In this document: in pieces, positions 1 to 13,800 of the stretch
Numbering within the stretch: position 1 is the first letter of the stretch
How the letters are laid out: the number at the start of each line of letters is the position of its first letter
Assembly: GCF_963576545.1 (NCBI RefSeq)
Contig: NC_083651.1
Location: forward strand, 22,015,248-22,079,247
Direction of reading: 5' to 3'
Source of the DNA: Limanda limanda
Lineage: Eukaryota; Chordata; Actinopteri; Pleuronectiformes; Pleuronectidae
DNA length: 64,000 nucleotides
Program-made: the position numbers and the translations under genes
The notes under the pieces: generated by a model
Database searches by the model: none
Told to the model about the DNA's origin: nothing
What the model saw: only the letters and a program-made list of their open reading frames with translations

Positions 1-1339
1 TACTATCTCAACTTGTATCTTTATAAGACAGATACTTTATGCAGGACTGTTGGACCCAGTGATTGCAGTAAACAACAAACAAGCCAAAAATAACAAACCC
101 ACGTAAACTGCTCAAACAATTCTCCCTTTGCTTTCACTCAGCTTTGCCTTATTTGCACGCCAGAGCCGGAGTGTCCTTCGTTTTATCTGACCGAGATGAG
201 CGAAGGTACATCGCCAACTATCAGAACTCTGCAACTATCTATTCGTTTTCTGTCCTTTCCAATAAGTCTCCCAGAGGAATGGGATTTGAGGTTTCTGCAC
301 ATCTCTAATGGACTCACTGATAACAGCTTCCTTGGCTGCACAGTGTCTGACGGCTTTGTTTTGATCCCTGATAAAGACCAGGCCAGAGACTGTGTTGTGT
401 ATTTTGGCTGAGGTGACTGTGTGGGTATCAATGTTCAGCAGGCTTACTGAGTGTATTGAGCAATTTTTCAATTTCACATTTGAAAGCATGCTGTATTATT
501 TCTATATCGCACTGTCTGTTGCGACGCAGAACAAAAAAAGACCAACAACAAAAATATAATAAAGCAAAAGTAGGATTCTTGTAGCTGAGTGCCGAGCTTT
601 TGTTGGTGTGTGGTAGAGAAGTGAAAGGTCCAGTCATTATTTATCTGACCTCCCACAGATGACCAGAAATGAGAGACCCTCTGATTAATAATGGAGGGAC
701 CAGGGGAACAGAGATGACAGATGGAGGGTATGTGAAGTATTTAGCCCCTGCAGGTTATACTCTGCAGGCTACCTGACTTGGGTAATCACTTCTTCTGTCA
801 GAGGATCCCTCTTGGCACCGGGTCTCCTTAGCTTAGCTACAGTACCATGCTTTGGGTCATTATAATAAAGAAACTGCTCTAATTTGAATCTGTACCAGGA
901 AATGAATCTGGAACATAGCAAAACCCATAAAATCTCATTCTCAGCAATAGTCAGTCAGATATTTGTCGTGATTGGAGAGTGCTGAAGTACTACGACTTCT
1001 ACTACTACTTCTTATTCTGATCTATCAGTTTTTAGAATCATACTGTGCAGAAATCTTGTCGGTCAATCTTTTTCATTTAATTACCGAAAGTATGCACACA
1101 ATCCATAAAAAGATTTATAGGTTAAGATATAATATAATACGTCAATACCATGAGCGTTAAATCATTTTGGGACAGTGTTGACATTTAGTTTAAACAGAAA
1201 AAAGAAAGTACTGTCTTCTTTGACAGTTTCTATACCAGTGAAAATGCATTGACATGTAGGGGGATAGGCGGTTCAAGCAACGTGTCTTACTCAGACTTTC
1301 CTTCTCATTTGTACCTGGTAACTTGTTATGGGGATATCT

Positions 1340-1411
1340 CAACCCCAAAAAATGAAAATGAAGAGTAGATCATGAGTGAATTTAAATTTTTGAGTGAACT
1401 ATCCCTTTAAC
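1340..1411 (-). repeat. MITE-like end fragment (TTAAAGGGATAGTTCACTC)
   Basis: The right edge reads GAACTATCCCTTTAA, whose complement is the terminal motif of a very common fish miniature transposon, and 'caaccccaaaaaatgaaaa' inside is also typical of it. Only one end is visible, so this is a fragment. The family call rests on memory of teleost repeats. Confidence 0.5.
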
Positions 1412-1447
1412 GTGTATGCAGCTCTTGCCTTATATAAGTCGATAACA

Positions 1448-1500
1448 TGCAAACCCCACACAGAAAAACTCCAGCCGAACCAGGACTGGAACTGGCGATA
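1448..1500 (-). repeat. tRNA-headed SINE-like fragment
   Basis: The stretch 'tgcaaaccccacacagaaa' followed by 'ccagccgaaccaggactgg' is the complement of the part after the B-box in a widespread fish SINE-like repeat (GTTCGAACC, then GTGTGGAGTTTGCATG). A longer + strand relative lies near 57231, and another fragment near 31011. Confidence 0.5.
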
Positions 1501-2699
1501 GTTTTTACCACTTATTTATTATAAAACATAGTGATTATTGAGGCTTTGACTGATTAAGTTCACTTATATTCCATCACATTAACCAACCAGACTCGAGCAA
1601 ACAAATGCAGCTGTCACCTAACTTGTCCACAGCCCAAAGAAGGAATGTTTTTCATATCGACCTCCCCTGTAAACACAGCCCCATTTGAAGGCAGTATTTC
1701 TCCACATTAAAGAATAGTAATTCTAATTTTCTGAAGCACCTGTTGGTGTCTGACAAACAGTTCACGCTGCCAACACACCATTACTCACCTAGTGCTTGAT
1801 TTGAATGCCTGCCCAGGCTTAAAAAAATAGGCCTATCAAAACATGTCACTTGTTTTTTCATTGTACTACTACTTACTTCATCATTATGGTAATAGGTACA
1901 ATGATGGAGTTTGTCTTGTGCCACTCCGTCAGCAGCATTATGATTATATAGCTACAGTATGTTTGTGCATTAATTAGATAAAAGTCTATTGATATTACTT
2001 TTTCATGAAGTGACTGAAGGAAGTAACTGTCACTGATGATTCATTATTATAAACTCACCAGCAGTGGTCATAGGGGACCAGTGAACACTGTAGAGAGGCT
2101 GAAAATAGGGCTGCGTGAAAAACATACTAATATAATGCATGAAAAGACCTCATGATCACTGTAAACAGCCTAGTGGATCTGTGCATGGCTCCCTGGGTTT
2201 CTGTTAACGTCTGCATAGGCTACTCACTGTACAGGGTCTATTTTAGCAGTGACCCCAAAGCAGAAGGACGCTTAAGCTTTTGTTTATTTATCACAAGTCA
2301 TATCGTCATCACAACAATGTTATTGCATGTTTGCCTAATATCGTGCAGCCCTAGCAACTTGCTGTTTCTAGTGAACATTGTTCCGGTAGATGAAACCTGC
2401 CTGCCAGTATTAAGTGGCTTCACCTCACACTTGAGAAGAAACAGAGCAGCACTTCAGGATTTGCTGCTCATTCTGAGAGAAGCTTGGGAAAAACCTCTGG
2501 GGTGCATGAGTACTCAGCGCTCAAATGAACTTTCAACAGATGTTCAGCCATGACGCCAACATTGTCAAGGCTCCTCAAAAACACATAGTTACTCGCCATT
2601 GTTCATGTAGTTACTCCAAAAACCGCCAACAGTGCCTCCATGCCGGCGACAGCAAGTGGCTCGTGACGATCAGTTTCCAGGTGTCAGTCCCACTCTTAT

Positions 2700-3345
2700 G
2701 ACAAGATATCTCAAGTGTGTCTGGCAGAACAAACTTGTAGCTTTACTCATGGATGGACTGATTCCATTTCCATGATCAAAGATCAAAGTGGCTATGACCT
2801 TACACTTTTGGTCTTGTGAATGCAACATCTTAAAACTTTGAAGGACATTCTTCAGATTTGGTAGGAATGTTCACTCAATGATGAGCTGAATAGATTTTGG
2901 GGGTCAAGGTCAAGGTCAGTGTGACTTCATGTTCCTGTGAAAATGGTATATTAGGATCACCCGTAGGAAATTTCATTGCATATTCTACAAACATTCACTT
3001 GGACTCAAAGATGACCTGATCAGAATTTGAAGGTCAAAGGCCAATGATCCTCTGAGGTTCCCTTTTTGGCCTCTTGAATATGTTTTATCTGTAGAATCTC
3101 AAGTTTGGCACACATGTTCTCTTGGACTCACAGATTAACTGATTCGATTTAGATGGTCAAAGGTCAAGGTCATGGTGTCCTTGTAAAACATGTTTTTGGC
3201 CTTTTGAACATGGTATCTCAAGTCTGCCTTCATGGAATGCTTGCAATTTTGACAAGTACTCGAAGATTAACTGTTTTGATATTAGTAATAGGTCAAACGT
3301 CAGAGTGACCTCATATGAGTCTGGAAAATTTGTCTCTGGACTTAA
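2700..3345 (+). repeat. Diverged tandem repeat, about 5 units of 110-150 bp, rich in AGGTCA
   Basis: Units can be followed by recurring landmarks: 'atctcaag' near 2706, 3097 and 3212 with degenerate versions near 2828 and 2950, each followed by 'ttcacttggactc' and then a GGTCA cluster and 'gtgacctca'. The GGTCA clusters fall at 2901-2918, 3031-3043 and 3154-3172, with a degraded one near 3291. The same repeat type is common in fish genomes. Divergence between units is high, so the array is old. Confidence 0.65.
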
Positions 3346-4947
3346 ACAGCACTGGTTGGCATATAGTCATACAACCAGGGAACAATGATTCTAGTTTCCT
3401 TTCAAGTTACTCACCTGCATTATCATATAATTATAAATAAATTCAAAACATTTGAGCCAACGCCAAGTGATCATGTCACATTGTGATTTGTTGTAGAAAA
3501 CAAAATGAGTACTTCTGTATTTATCGTGTGGGGGGTTTTCAGTAAATAAGCCCTTAATTGACACACATTGGCAGAGTGGAAAGCCATCACAGCCGTCCCC
3601 ATTCTGCGCTGTTGGACTTTTTTGATTCCCAAGAGAATAAGCTGATATATCATTCAGACTTTTCCAGAGACACAATTGTAACTTTATCTCTGTCCTGCCA
3701 CGGCCCTAGTCACCTGCATTATCAAAACACAGGGGTCTCTCCTCAGGTTGCTGCCTGAAGATATATGACCATTAGTTCTGCACCTGTGCTTTCTAGGGAG
3801 AGAAATCCCAGGTCAGCGGAAGATAGTGAAACAGAAGAATGAATGACATCCTATCCAATTACTTGTCACCTCTACACACTCTGGTGCAGAGACTTGAGGA
3901 GACCACATGAGACAAGCAATTACACGGAAAAAGATTCTGATCACCGCAGAGGTAGAGCACACCTCTGGATGGCCCCCACAGTCGTCTTCATGTCTTAAAG
4001 TGATACTGACTTTGTTACTGTGGCATTTATAAACTCATTGATTCTTCCCCAAAGGGGTTTCCTGGCCTTAAGTCAAAGAGGAATATGAGAGTGTGAATAA
4101 GATTTGAAAGGAAATGCAACGCATGCTTTGTAGATCAACTGCCAGGTCTCCTGAGGCTCGTTTATAAAACAGCCCAACATTGACTTAAGTGGGAGAAGAG
4201 GTCCCTTCTAGATTTGAGCATGAGCATATTTTCAGGAGAGGCAGTGGACATGTTCCAGTCACAATGAAGAAAAACAGAAATTTCACTGGAATGGGATTTA
4301 CTACATAGAAAAGTAGTGCCCTTCTGTGTTATGCTGACACGCCATCACACATAATGAAGTTCAATTACATGTTCTTTATGAGAACATTTAATCTTCTAAG
4401 TTAATTGATTTGCAACAAAGTCTGTCTGTGAAGCAATTGAAGATATTAGACAGGTTTGAAATAAGTTTCCAGTTTAACTTGTGCGTATTTTCTAATTTAC
4501 CAATTTGAGCAGTTAAGTAAAAGCAAGTGATTTTAAAGCAAAGTTTTATCAAAACCAACAGAAGTAACAGGACATTCTGCAAAACAAGACAAATGTTCCT
4601 GCTCCAACTCAGAGTCCAGTATATTTATCATTAAGGAATGGAAGCCCAGGAAATATTGTAGCAAATGATGTTCATGTCATGTGTTAAATTATTTATCCAC
4701 CAAGCTTTGCTTGTTTGTTTTCTTGACTTAACAGAAAGGGCCCTGTGTTTTCAACACCATTCATTAGAAATCCCTGACAGTCCAGAGCTGTGGGCAGGTT
4801 AGACACACAGAGCAGAAACACAGAGACGAACGTGACCAAGAGATGATCCAAGAAGAATAAAATGTGACAGAGAAAGAAACCATATTAAATGTTTTGTGAC
4901 TTTCAAAGTTGTAACAGTAAAATAATCAAACAGATAGATGGACATGC

Positions 4948-4948
<1 letters not shown>

Positions 4949-4980
<32 letters not shown>
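4949..4980. repeat. (CAGA)8 tetranucleotide microsatellite
   Basis: Eight uninterrupted CAGA units, followed by a diverged GGACAGAGAGACA tail. It lies about 100 bp from the long CA tract at 5080-5184, so the two form a compound microsatellite. Confidence 0.95.
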
Positions 4981-5079
4981 GGGCCGGACAGAGAGACAAG
5001 GACATGCAGACACTGTAGTGTAACCACAATATATATGTCTCCAGGACCACATTATGCCATGAGGACACGCACGCAAGCA

Positions 5080-5106
5080 TGCACGCACACAAACACACAC
5101 ACACAG

Positions 5107-5184
<78 letters not shown>
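5080..5184. repeat. Long (CA)n microsatellite
   Basis: An uninterrupted CA run at 5108-5184 (about 38 units), preceded by imperfect CA and GCAC units from 5080. Confidence 0.95.
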
Positions 5185-5186
<2 letters not shown>

Positions 5187-7319
5187 CCCATGATAGAGCA
5201 GCTGGTAATAACACAGAACATAGGTAGTCATTGATATTCAAGACTTCTCTAGCTACCAGTGAGCAAAACTTTCCCTTCATTAAATAATGTGTACTTCCCT
5301 TTACATACAAATCTGAACATAGCTATAGCAGTGATGTCTCTGGATAGAAGCTTATTAGGTGATATAAGCTGTGTGTCACTTCTGGGTCTAGGATGTCGAC
5401 GAGGGATCCAACCAATGTGGGCTTCATAGACCCGGGCCTCTGAAGACCCTCAGCATTTCTGCTGCTGTCTGAAATTTATGTAGTGCATTAGTCACTTTCC
5501 CCTGCCAGGCTGCAGGTACTATGTGAGTTAATTAAAAGAAGTGTGAAGCTTCCCATGAGGAACGGCTCCATATTCTAGGCACATACGACATGCAAGCATT
5601 TCTCTGTGCATTGGGTTGGAATATGTGTGATGCATTCAGGTGCTTCAACTGTTACACAACTTCATTAATATGAGGTTTAAACTAGAAAAGGTTCTCTGCT
5701 ATTAATACTTGTGTAAAATAATATGGATGGTATAACCTTCCATTAATTGCGAATTGCATATAAACATAGATTTGGAGATGTTAAGGCGGAATGCACCAGT
5801 ATTGTGTTCTCTGTTCAGCACTGGCTGAAGTGGAAAACGCTTCCAGGGAACAGAAGGCTGATATATCAGAGCAGAACCTGTTCTTTCGGGTCGGCCCACT
5901 TACTTTTCTGTCTTACTGCGGTGCTGTTTAAATACTGTCCTCACCCCCTCAGTGTGATAACTCTGGAGGAATTATGCTTGTACTGACTAAGGTTGATTGA
6001 TCGTTCATTTAGACGTCCTCATGCTGGTATTAAAATCATCTTCTACGTGAGTTACTGTAGTATTGATCTGAGATAAATCAGAGGACTTTGTCGCTCCTGC
6101 ATTTTTCTGGTTCATACAGAGCGTGAGAAAGCATATTCTGAATCGTCACACTCAGAGGAGTCAGGCTTGAGTCTCTGGATCAGTTCCACTCTGTGTGTTT
6201 ATCTGCCTCTTGGTTTTTCACGAATAATAACTCCACTTACCAGATTTTCATTAACATAAGGAAACCAGTCCCATCACCGCATCCTGGCATTTTAAAAAGA
6301 TATTCTTTAGCTGAGGAGCGATGTGCATTACTGCTTATTTGGTTTGTTACTGATTGGCCCAAATGGGGATAACATTACTCAATGGGCACAGCATGTGTTA
6401 GTCCTGTCTTGTTTATACTGCTGGCCATTGGGTTAGTGATTAGACATTGAAGTGGGTCTGGCACTGGCGCTGGAGGGCTGAATGCTAAATCGTAACAAAA
6501 GCCCTCTGGGGCCGTGTGTGGAGTTTCGCAGCCCCATGGTAAGTAATTCATTAGTGTGGAATATTGAAGCTGCATTTGATGCTTTGCCTCACAATAATAG
6601 AAGCTGCACTAAGTATCCTAAGCCAGAACACAAATGCTCTAATGCATTCAGTCATTGAGAATTTATGGAAATGCCTGATTTATATTCAAGCAGGAAGGTC
6701 AAAATACTCAGAGTGGCTGCTCATCCTTTTTATCATTAAACAAACCTTATTTTTACCTGCGGGTGATGAGTGTTTTTTTTCTCTGTCACTTATTTTTCTT
6801 GTCAGTTTTCCCCTCGGCAATGATTTTTTAACTTCTCTGGCTCACTTTTCACAAATTTCCCTCCAACCTGGCGGCGATGTTGGTTGAAAACAAGCTGATT
6901 CAGGACTTCCTGAGATGGATTGACTGCCTGATGATAATCTGATGAATTCCTGCATATATGAATGTTGTAATTGAGGATGCACTGCGCCGCTCATAAATTA
7001 CCGCTGATGGAAATGTGGCATGGGGGACAGCTCCGTGCATAATGAGGCTCAGTGGCATAGGTATCATTTAATTAAAAAGTGTTTTGACAAAGGATGCATG
7101 TATCCAAACAGTCAAACTTAACTCGGGGAGAGAAGTTGAAGATGGATGGTGGGTAAGCTCAGCGGATGCCTGGGAGGAAAACATGATGCGCTCTTCATGT
7201 GCAACTTCACTAGAGTGAGTCCTGTGTCGATAAACATGTAATTAAAAGTGTGAGGTTGTTGCTTTTTTCTACTTCTACCAACAAGGACACCGGCTCACCG
7301 TCAAGCACTGCAGTGAGGG

Positions 7320-7650
7320 CAAGATTCTCCTTCTTATAACTTCAAGGTTCTGCAGAACACCTCTGTACCGCTCTGACCTCCTTCACACCTTCACACCTGC
7401 CTAAACTCTCCGATCTTTCTCATTCACTTCTCCTCACTTCTCCTCCTCCCCCACGTTCCCTCGATGGGGTCTTCAGCCTTGAGCTGTGCAGCCGGGGACA
7501 TTGACTTTCTCAAAACTCCCCTCAAAACCCACCTTCTTAGACTTACTTATTTTGTTTTTTTTAAGTTATTTAATTTGCCTATTATTGTATGTTTAGTGTC
7601 TTGCAAGGCGCCCGTAAATGAATTGCGTTATTATTGTTATTATTAATAAT
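7320..7650 (+). repeat. L2/Rex-like LINE 3' fragment
   Basis: The + strand contains a decayed coding tail of the kind seen at the C-terminus of fish L2/Rex-type LINEs: 'LYRSDLLHTFTPA', several stops, 'FSKLPSKPTFLDLL', then a 3' UTR with 'gtcttgcaaggcgcccgtaaatgaa' pattern and ATT repeats at the end (7628-7650). There are stops and frameshifts throughout, so it is a dead fragment. Confidence 0.5.
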
Positions 7651-7685
7651 TACAGTAATAGATGCTGAACAGAAAACCTTATAAT

Positions 7686-8015
7686 TGATGTTGTACCTGC
7701 CTGTTTGGAATGGGCTGTTGTTTAATGCCCTGGAGTTACTTCAATAGTCGCAGTTCTACAATATACTGTCACTTCTTATTGTTTGTGTGCTGCAGAACCT
7801 TTTTATGAAAAGTTTATAGTGCAGAGTTACAAAACTTATAAGTAAAAAGTAATGTTTACATTGCATATCGGCTATTTCAAAGGTCTGTGAAGCGAGCGAC
7901 ACAATCTTAAGACCCAAAACCACAATTTTTCAAGACAAAAGCTCTAATTCTGCTTGGTATGATCCATTGCAGCAACAAAACAAATATTGTTTTTTTACTC
8001 TGTAGACAAAATACT
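7686..8015 (+). repeat. Unnamed dispersed repeat, copy A
   Basis: Shares blocks with 61120-61530: 'acctgcctgtttgga', 'ctttttatg' followed by 'tagtgcagagt', and 'gcagcaacaaaac' near the right end. Similarity is patchy, so this is the weakest of the three copies (the others are at 47085-47260 and 61120-61530). Class unknown. Confidence 0.4.
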
Positions 8016-10843
8016 AATTAATGAAAAGATCTGGGGCTCCAGATATTATTGCCATGCTCACCAGCCAGCGACCACTTTATCCAATAGGATGTAGAAGAAG
8101 ATGTGTTCAACTCAATCCACAGACTGATGGCAACTGGCCCCTCCCCCAATCACTGCTCCAGAGCACTAGTCACATGTTTATTACATTTTTATTAACATTG
8201 AAAGTATCTAATCTGTAAAACATACTAAATTCCACACTGCACTTCCTCAGACCATTAAGATACACAGGTCAAGTGTGAAGATGTCAGTCTGGAGATATGC
8301 TCGCTACACAAAGACAGACAGGCTGACGTACTGGATTTAGTAGATACATAATCAATACATTAAATCAACACCACAGACAGTAGTGTTTTATTCAGGAAAC
8401 AGCAACAACATTTCATGTGGCATTGTAAAGGTCTCACATGAACACATTGGAGCATTCAGCGCCCAGACACCCTCCAAAATGTGTACTGAGCTGGCTCAGT
8501 GATTCTTTTACCAAGTGTAATTAAAGGCCCCACAGAAGGAGAAGATTTAACACTGGTGAGTGAGATTTCTCTAGGTTGTTTTTTCTTTTGTGTTTTTTGT
8601 GACAGAGTGTTGCTCGCTGCTGTTTAAGAGACACTTTATTGCGTTGCTGTTTACCTCCTCTTTGTCTCTGTCTGTCTGGTTTCGGGGCATTGTGGAGATT
8701 GCTTTTGTTGTGCCACTTGTTGTTGTTGCTTTGCCATCATTTGTCCAACTTATCCAACTGTTGAACAGTGCTGAACAAGAGAATACTTGTTTAGTCACGC
8801 AACACCGGCTGGGTTTAATTTGTGTTTTTTTGTTCCCTACATAGTAGAGAAGTATGCACAGCCTTTTTTTGGCCAATTCTGCTCTTTTCCAAAAAAAGGA
8901 TGTAACTAGAATAGTAAATAAAGCGGGGACCCCACGGTACCGGAGTCCCCTGTAGGTGTGAGCAATGCGAGTGAGTGCGACAGGAACGAAGGAGCTGTGG
9001 GCGACTGGTTCCTCCTGAGGGCCTGACAGATGCTAATGCTGACGGATCGAGAGAGTGATTATTCAGAGCTTAGGAGATGAACTAGTGCTTGTGTTAGCTG
9101 GCTCCCCTGGCAGCAGAATCACTCCCAATCACACCTCCATAAATCACGCGCACATATCCAGGCCCAGTTTGAAAACAGCACCATTGAAAAAAAAAAACAG
9201 AAACAGCGGCTGCATGAACGAGTGCCATCAGTGACCACAGGGGCAGTGCACTGAGCTGAGGGAGCAGGAAGGACATGTGCCGCGTCAGCATCCCAAGTCT
9301 TTCAGCTTTACTGTTCACATCTTATTTTGGTGAGGAGGCTTTCATGTCTATTTTAGGGTGCGTAACCCATATAAGACGTGTTTGGTCTTTTCAGCTTTGA
9401 TTGAATTCAGGAAGTCTCTTTGAGCGCAGCACCACACGGTGATGCTGGAAGTGGGGGCATGACTGCACTTTTGGAAATTAAATTTGACTGTCTATCCAGC
9501 ATCTAATTTGTCTAATTAATATGTTTTTTTACCGTGGATGCTCTCGCGGCTTCTTGATGCGAGGGGGTGTTTGAAATCCGCCTCTCTCCTCCTGACAGAC
9601 ACCACGTCTCTCCTGTTTACGTCAGGTATCCTGTGATGTCTTCAGCAGATAACCCGGCGGTTCACTTCAGGCCAGAGTTCAAATCGAAGTGCAGACCTCG
9701 TAGCTCGGTTTAACACAACATGCATCAGCCTACATCAGAAGTGCAGAATAATGAATGAGTGTCTGCAGGGGAGCCGGTGACCCGTGCTGCAGTGAGAATG
9801 TCAACAGTTTTGCTGTTGAACACACACACACACTCTCTTGTGATGCTGCATCTTGGTCAAAGTGTTTCATGCCCACACACCACTGCTCCATATTTGGCAT
9901 GTGCCTACCTCCCTATATGTTTGTATTTTTTTGCCTCATTCTTAATTATCTATGATTTGAGCAAGTTAAGCTTTCACTTCCTTATTGTATCGAGTTCCAC
10001 TTGATTCAAACATTTTTTCATGGTTATTTTTGTAAGATTTCATACTCACATTTCTGAGCATTTTACCTGCAGCAGTAGCCATCTTGGTTCGCCTCATTGA
10101 GGGAACATTAGATCAAAGTGAATTCAAAATACGTGTCAAATACAAATTAAAGATGGTTTCTGTCCTTTTTCTTAGCTCTCGTCACACTGATTGTGTGTTT
10201 TCTGGAATGTTTGGTTTTGATTACTTGGTGAAAAGTCACAGATGCCAGCTGAGACTGACTCATCATTGGCTGACAGATGTATCTGCGAGACGTCTCTACC
10301 ACGGCACCATACTCCTATATCAGCTTCATTTCTGAAGAGTGGGAGGAAGTAGAGATGCAACACATTTATATACTGGTACTCACTATAACGAGTCAACAAA
10401 CCTCCACGAGTCAACAATGAAAAACTCAACATTAATAAGTACGGTAGCTGCTTTTTTACTGCTTTCCAACTGGCATCCTTTTAAATTGCATTTCTGTTTC
10501 CACTCTCTCTGTAGCCACGAGGTGGAAAATATGGAGAATGCGAGATTGTAATTTGAACCGGACAGTACAGGAGTAAATACAGCAGCAGACATATTTGAAT
10601 TTCAGTGTCTCTTCTCCCTTAGTTGGATCTCTGTGTAATGAAATTCCGTAGAGCTAATTACACAGACTTTGGGCGCTTTAATTAACGTATTAGAATTTCT
10701 GATGAAAACAGAGCAGAAAACTCAAAGCCAAACAACATTCCCCTGCTGAATGAACTGGGACTACCTTCCCGTTGTTTTCTGTTTAACTCTTAATGTTTTA
10801 AAGTTTGACTGATGTCTGTGCTGAAGCCGCTCTGCTGCTCCGT

Positions 10844-10883
<40 letters not shown>

Positions 10884-13800
10884 GCACAACTATTTGACGC
10901 TTTCGAATTTTTCAGGATTTTTTACCTCTTTTCACTGAGCTTTTCAGACTTGTGTGTGTTTCATTTTTTTTACTTTGTTATTCATGTAAAGTTAGTCAGT
11001 AGCAGTCTCCTGCTGGAACGCCTCAGTGTTACCTCAGCCGGCTGCAGGATCAAACCCACCATAGCTTGGGAGGGAGGATGGTGGCCGTACAGAACCACAG
11101 TGGGCCGCACCTACTTTTCTCGGCTGAACACCACAAACAGCAGCATTTATTTTCGGGCTGCACTCTGTATTAAAAATTGACTATGCAAGTAGGCGATATA
11201 CGTATTGCAAAAGACTGATTGAACTGCGATAGATGGTTTTCTATGTGCCATGCATTCACACTCTGCATGTAATAAATTAAAGGTATTCAGATTATTGAGC
11301 GGCCTCTCCAGGGTTGTTCCTGCAGGAAGACAAAAATACTACTACTACTTTTACTACCACTACGACTAATTATAATTTTATGCATAAACTTAATTCATAC
11401 AGCCCTATTCAGCCATAAAGCACAACACAAAGTGCTTAACATATATCACACACTCTGGTGACTGTGAGATTATTCATTAATTTGCACATCACACGACACA
11501 TGTCTGCGGAAACAACCCAAGTGTGTCTCGTACTGTGTCAGACAAAGATGGTCCTGTTCTTGATATTGCTCCTCTGTGTTTCCCCCCCGTGGTCCAACCC
11601 CATTGATAAAATTGATTGAATTTTTTCCGATATCTGTAGATGAAATTAATAATATATATAAAACTCTCACCTTTGAGCTTTGAATTCAGAATCCCATTTT
11701 ATATTCTCGGCATCGTACCTGCGTGAGAACAAAGTACGTGCACGAGACAAAAATGAATGAATGATAATGACGTTAGTTACACTGGAAGTTCCCATTAACG
11801 CCGCAAAGCCAAGACGAATAAACCCAATGATTTGCTCCGATGAGCTATGAAACAATTCAGCAGTTTGAAATATGCACCCTTAAGCAGAAAGCTGCTTCAA
11901 AGTGTCACTGTGGCGTCTGCGATCGGCCGGGGAGCAAAGTGTTAAAAACCGACTTCTCTGGCACGAAAAGACATAAAACACGTTCAGCGAGCTGTCATTC
12001 CAAAGCAATTTGGGAAGCAGTAGAATCTCATTATTACATCAATTTAATTCCAATTAGAAGAAATGAATCAAATTATCCTTTTCATAGCATGTGGCAAAGT
12101 AACTGGATGATAAGCAAACGTGACTGACGTAGATAACATCATCACATCGGCAAAATTATTTAGTTTTTTTACTTATTTTAACAATTTGGGTGTGAAAAAA
12201 AACAAATCTACTGAATTAATATATAAGACAACATCAAATCAAGAAACCAGACCTGGAGTCTGATGCGAGTGCAAAGCAAAGGGAGCGTTATTATTCAACA
12301 GGCGCTTCCTGCTTAATCAGTGAGAGAAACCCACTTCATAAAAGAATTACAGCAATCAAAGATGTCGTGCAGCGGGATGTCGCCTGTGCATCACAAACAG
12401 TTATCTGTGAGGTTTTACTTTATACTCATTCCTGAGACCCGAGACCTGAGCATCTTGGAAACTGAATTTGGGAGAAGATGCAGTTTATTCATGTTGTCAG
12501 TGTTGGGATTGAAGGATTCACGTGTTACTTCTGCAAAGGAGCTCATTTCTTCATCCACGTTTGTTAGTTCGGACGACTACTCTATACAGTCATAATTTGT
12601 CTCTTTCTTTAATATGACAAAATTATTTCCCTGATAATCATTTATGGGTCTTTAGGGAGCTGATTTATACAGTATGATGTTGACGGTGTTTAGCTTTTGA
12701 AAAGATTCATCCTCAACTCAAATATCTAAAGTTAAAATCAAAATGTAGCTTCTTTTTTTTTTTTCTAAAGCACCAAATCTATGAAAACTTTGCCGTTCTC
12801 GTCTTCACAGAAAAAACAGGCTGTGGTCAGCTTGAATTTGTGGAAGTGGCACATTTCAAGCTACATTTTGAAGCAGCTTTTCACAGTTGGGGAAACAAAG
12901 GTATCAGCACTTTTGTTGCCTCTCTGACCACAGAATACTTTTACTTTCCACTATTGGTGGAAAGTGGGAAATTACTGATGGCTGCTCTGCTTTTGTCAGG
13001 CAATGTTTGATGATCCCAAGTGTGATTCTGTGTTATGCTGCAGATAGAAAAAAACTGGAATAATATGGAATACCTGAAATTGAAGTTTGCTCTCTCTTTC
13101 ATAACTTCACTGTTCAGGAGTTTGTATTGAAGTGAGTGTTTTCATGGGGGATGAAAACAGAATTTTCTCACATTTTTCAGTTATAGCTAAACTTGGTTGC
13201 TTAGTTTTACTTCTGTTAAACTGAGCGTGGTCTCCAGCTTCAAACGTTAACATGACTGAACATAGTGGTTATATAGTTTGACTTCTTTGAATCTCCATCT
13301 GTTATGTAAAATGTTACTGGAACAGAAATGAGTTGTATTTTACAACACCGAACAATTTATTTATGAGAAAATGTGTTTTCTTTTACTGAAGCGGCTGTTG
13401 AGTCCATGAGTTCAGTCCGTTAACGCGACACTCGATGTGACCCTGTGAGATATGAACAGAAATGAAGCATGTGTTCTTTAGTTCACCTTTTGAGCTTTGA
13501 TGTTGTTACTAGTTCCTAAAACCATCAACATGCAAAAACTGATTTGTTCTTCGGTTTGGCTTTTTGCCCGGTACACTGTAAATTACTCGATTAGGGGGGC
13601 GTGAAGTTATTATTATAAGTCCCTTCTCCTAGAAACAGAAATTTATATTCCTACTGAAATTGTGTGGAAGACTAGGATTGTTTTCCTAAATCATTACATG
13701 CACCCAGGGTGGTAAACAAGGATTTAACCTAAATGTGCACATTACTGAATCATGGCTGTTGGTCCTTTAATTAGCCCCTCTGTGTAAATAGTGGCCCCTC

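Larger units (their letters stand above)
1..2640. other. Non-coding, upstream of E1
   Basis: No exon could be supported on either strand. The small open frames present have no recognisable motif and no splice context matching thsd7b. The region is either the intron before E1 or 5' flank. It contains two repeat fragments (about 1340-1411 and 1448-1500, listed separately). The rest is AT-rich unique-looking sequence in which I see nothing further. Confidence 0.6.
3346..7259. other. Non-coding stretch with one compound microsatellite
   Basis: I see no exon here. The notable content is the GACA/CA compound microsatellite at 4949-5184, listed separately. Long open frames on the minus strand at 4799-5310 are only translated CA repeat. 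The remainder is AT-rich sequence with no repeat or motif I can name. Confidence 0.55.

Noticed and set aside
972..1160. Leucine-rich short frame resembling a signal peptide (MESAEVLRLLLLLLILIYQF)
   Set aside because: The leucine run comes from a CTA/CTT-type simple repeat; the frame does not continue into residues expected before QWGQC and ends without a fitting donor.
2152..2553. 133-codon + strand open frame in the upstream region
   Set aside because: No signal peptide of the right form, no cysteine/tryptophan repeat pattern and no donor in the phase required by E1.
4799..5310. Minus-strand open frames up to 140 codons with long CVCV runs
   Set aside because: These are translations of the CA microsatellite, which lacks stops in these frames.
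12943..12965. Perfect 9-bp inverted repeat with 5-base loop (ACTTTCCAC / GTGGAAAGT)
   Set aside because: A stem of this size is expected by chance a few times in a window of this length.
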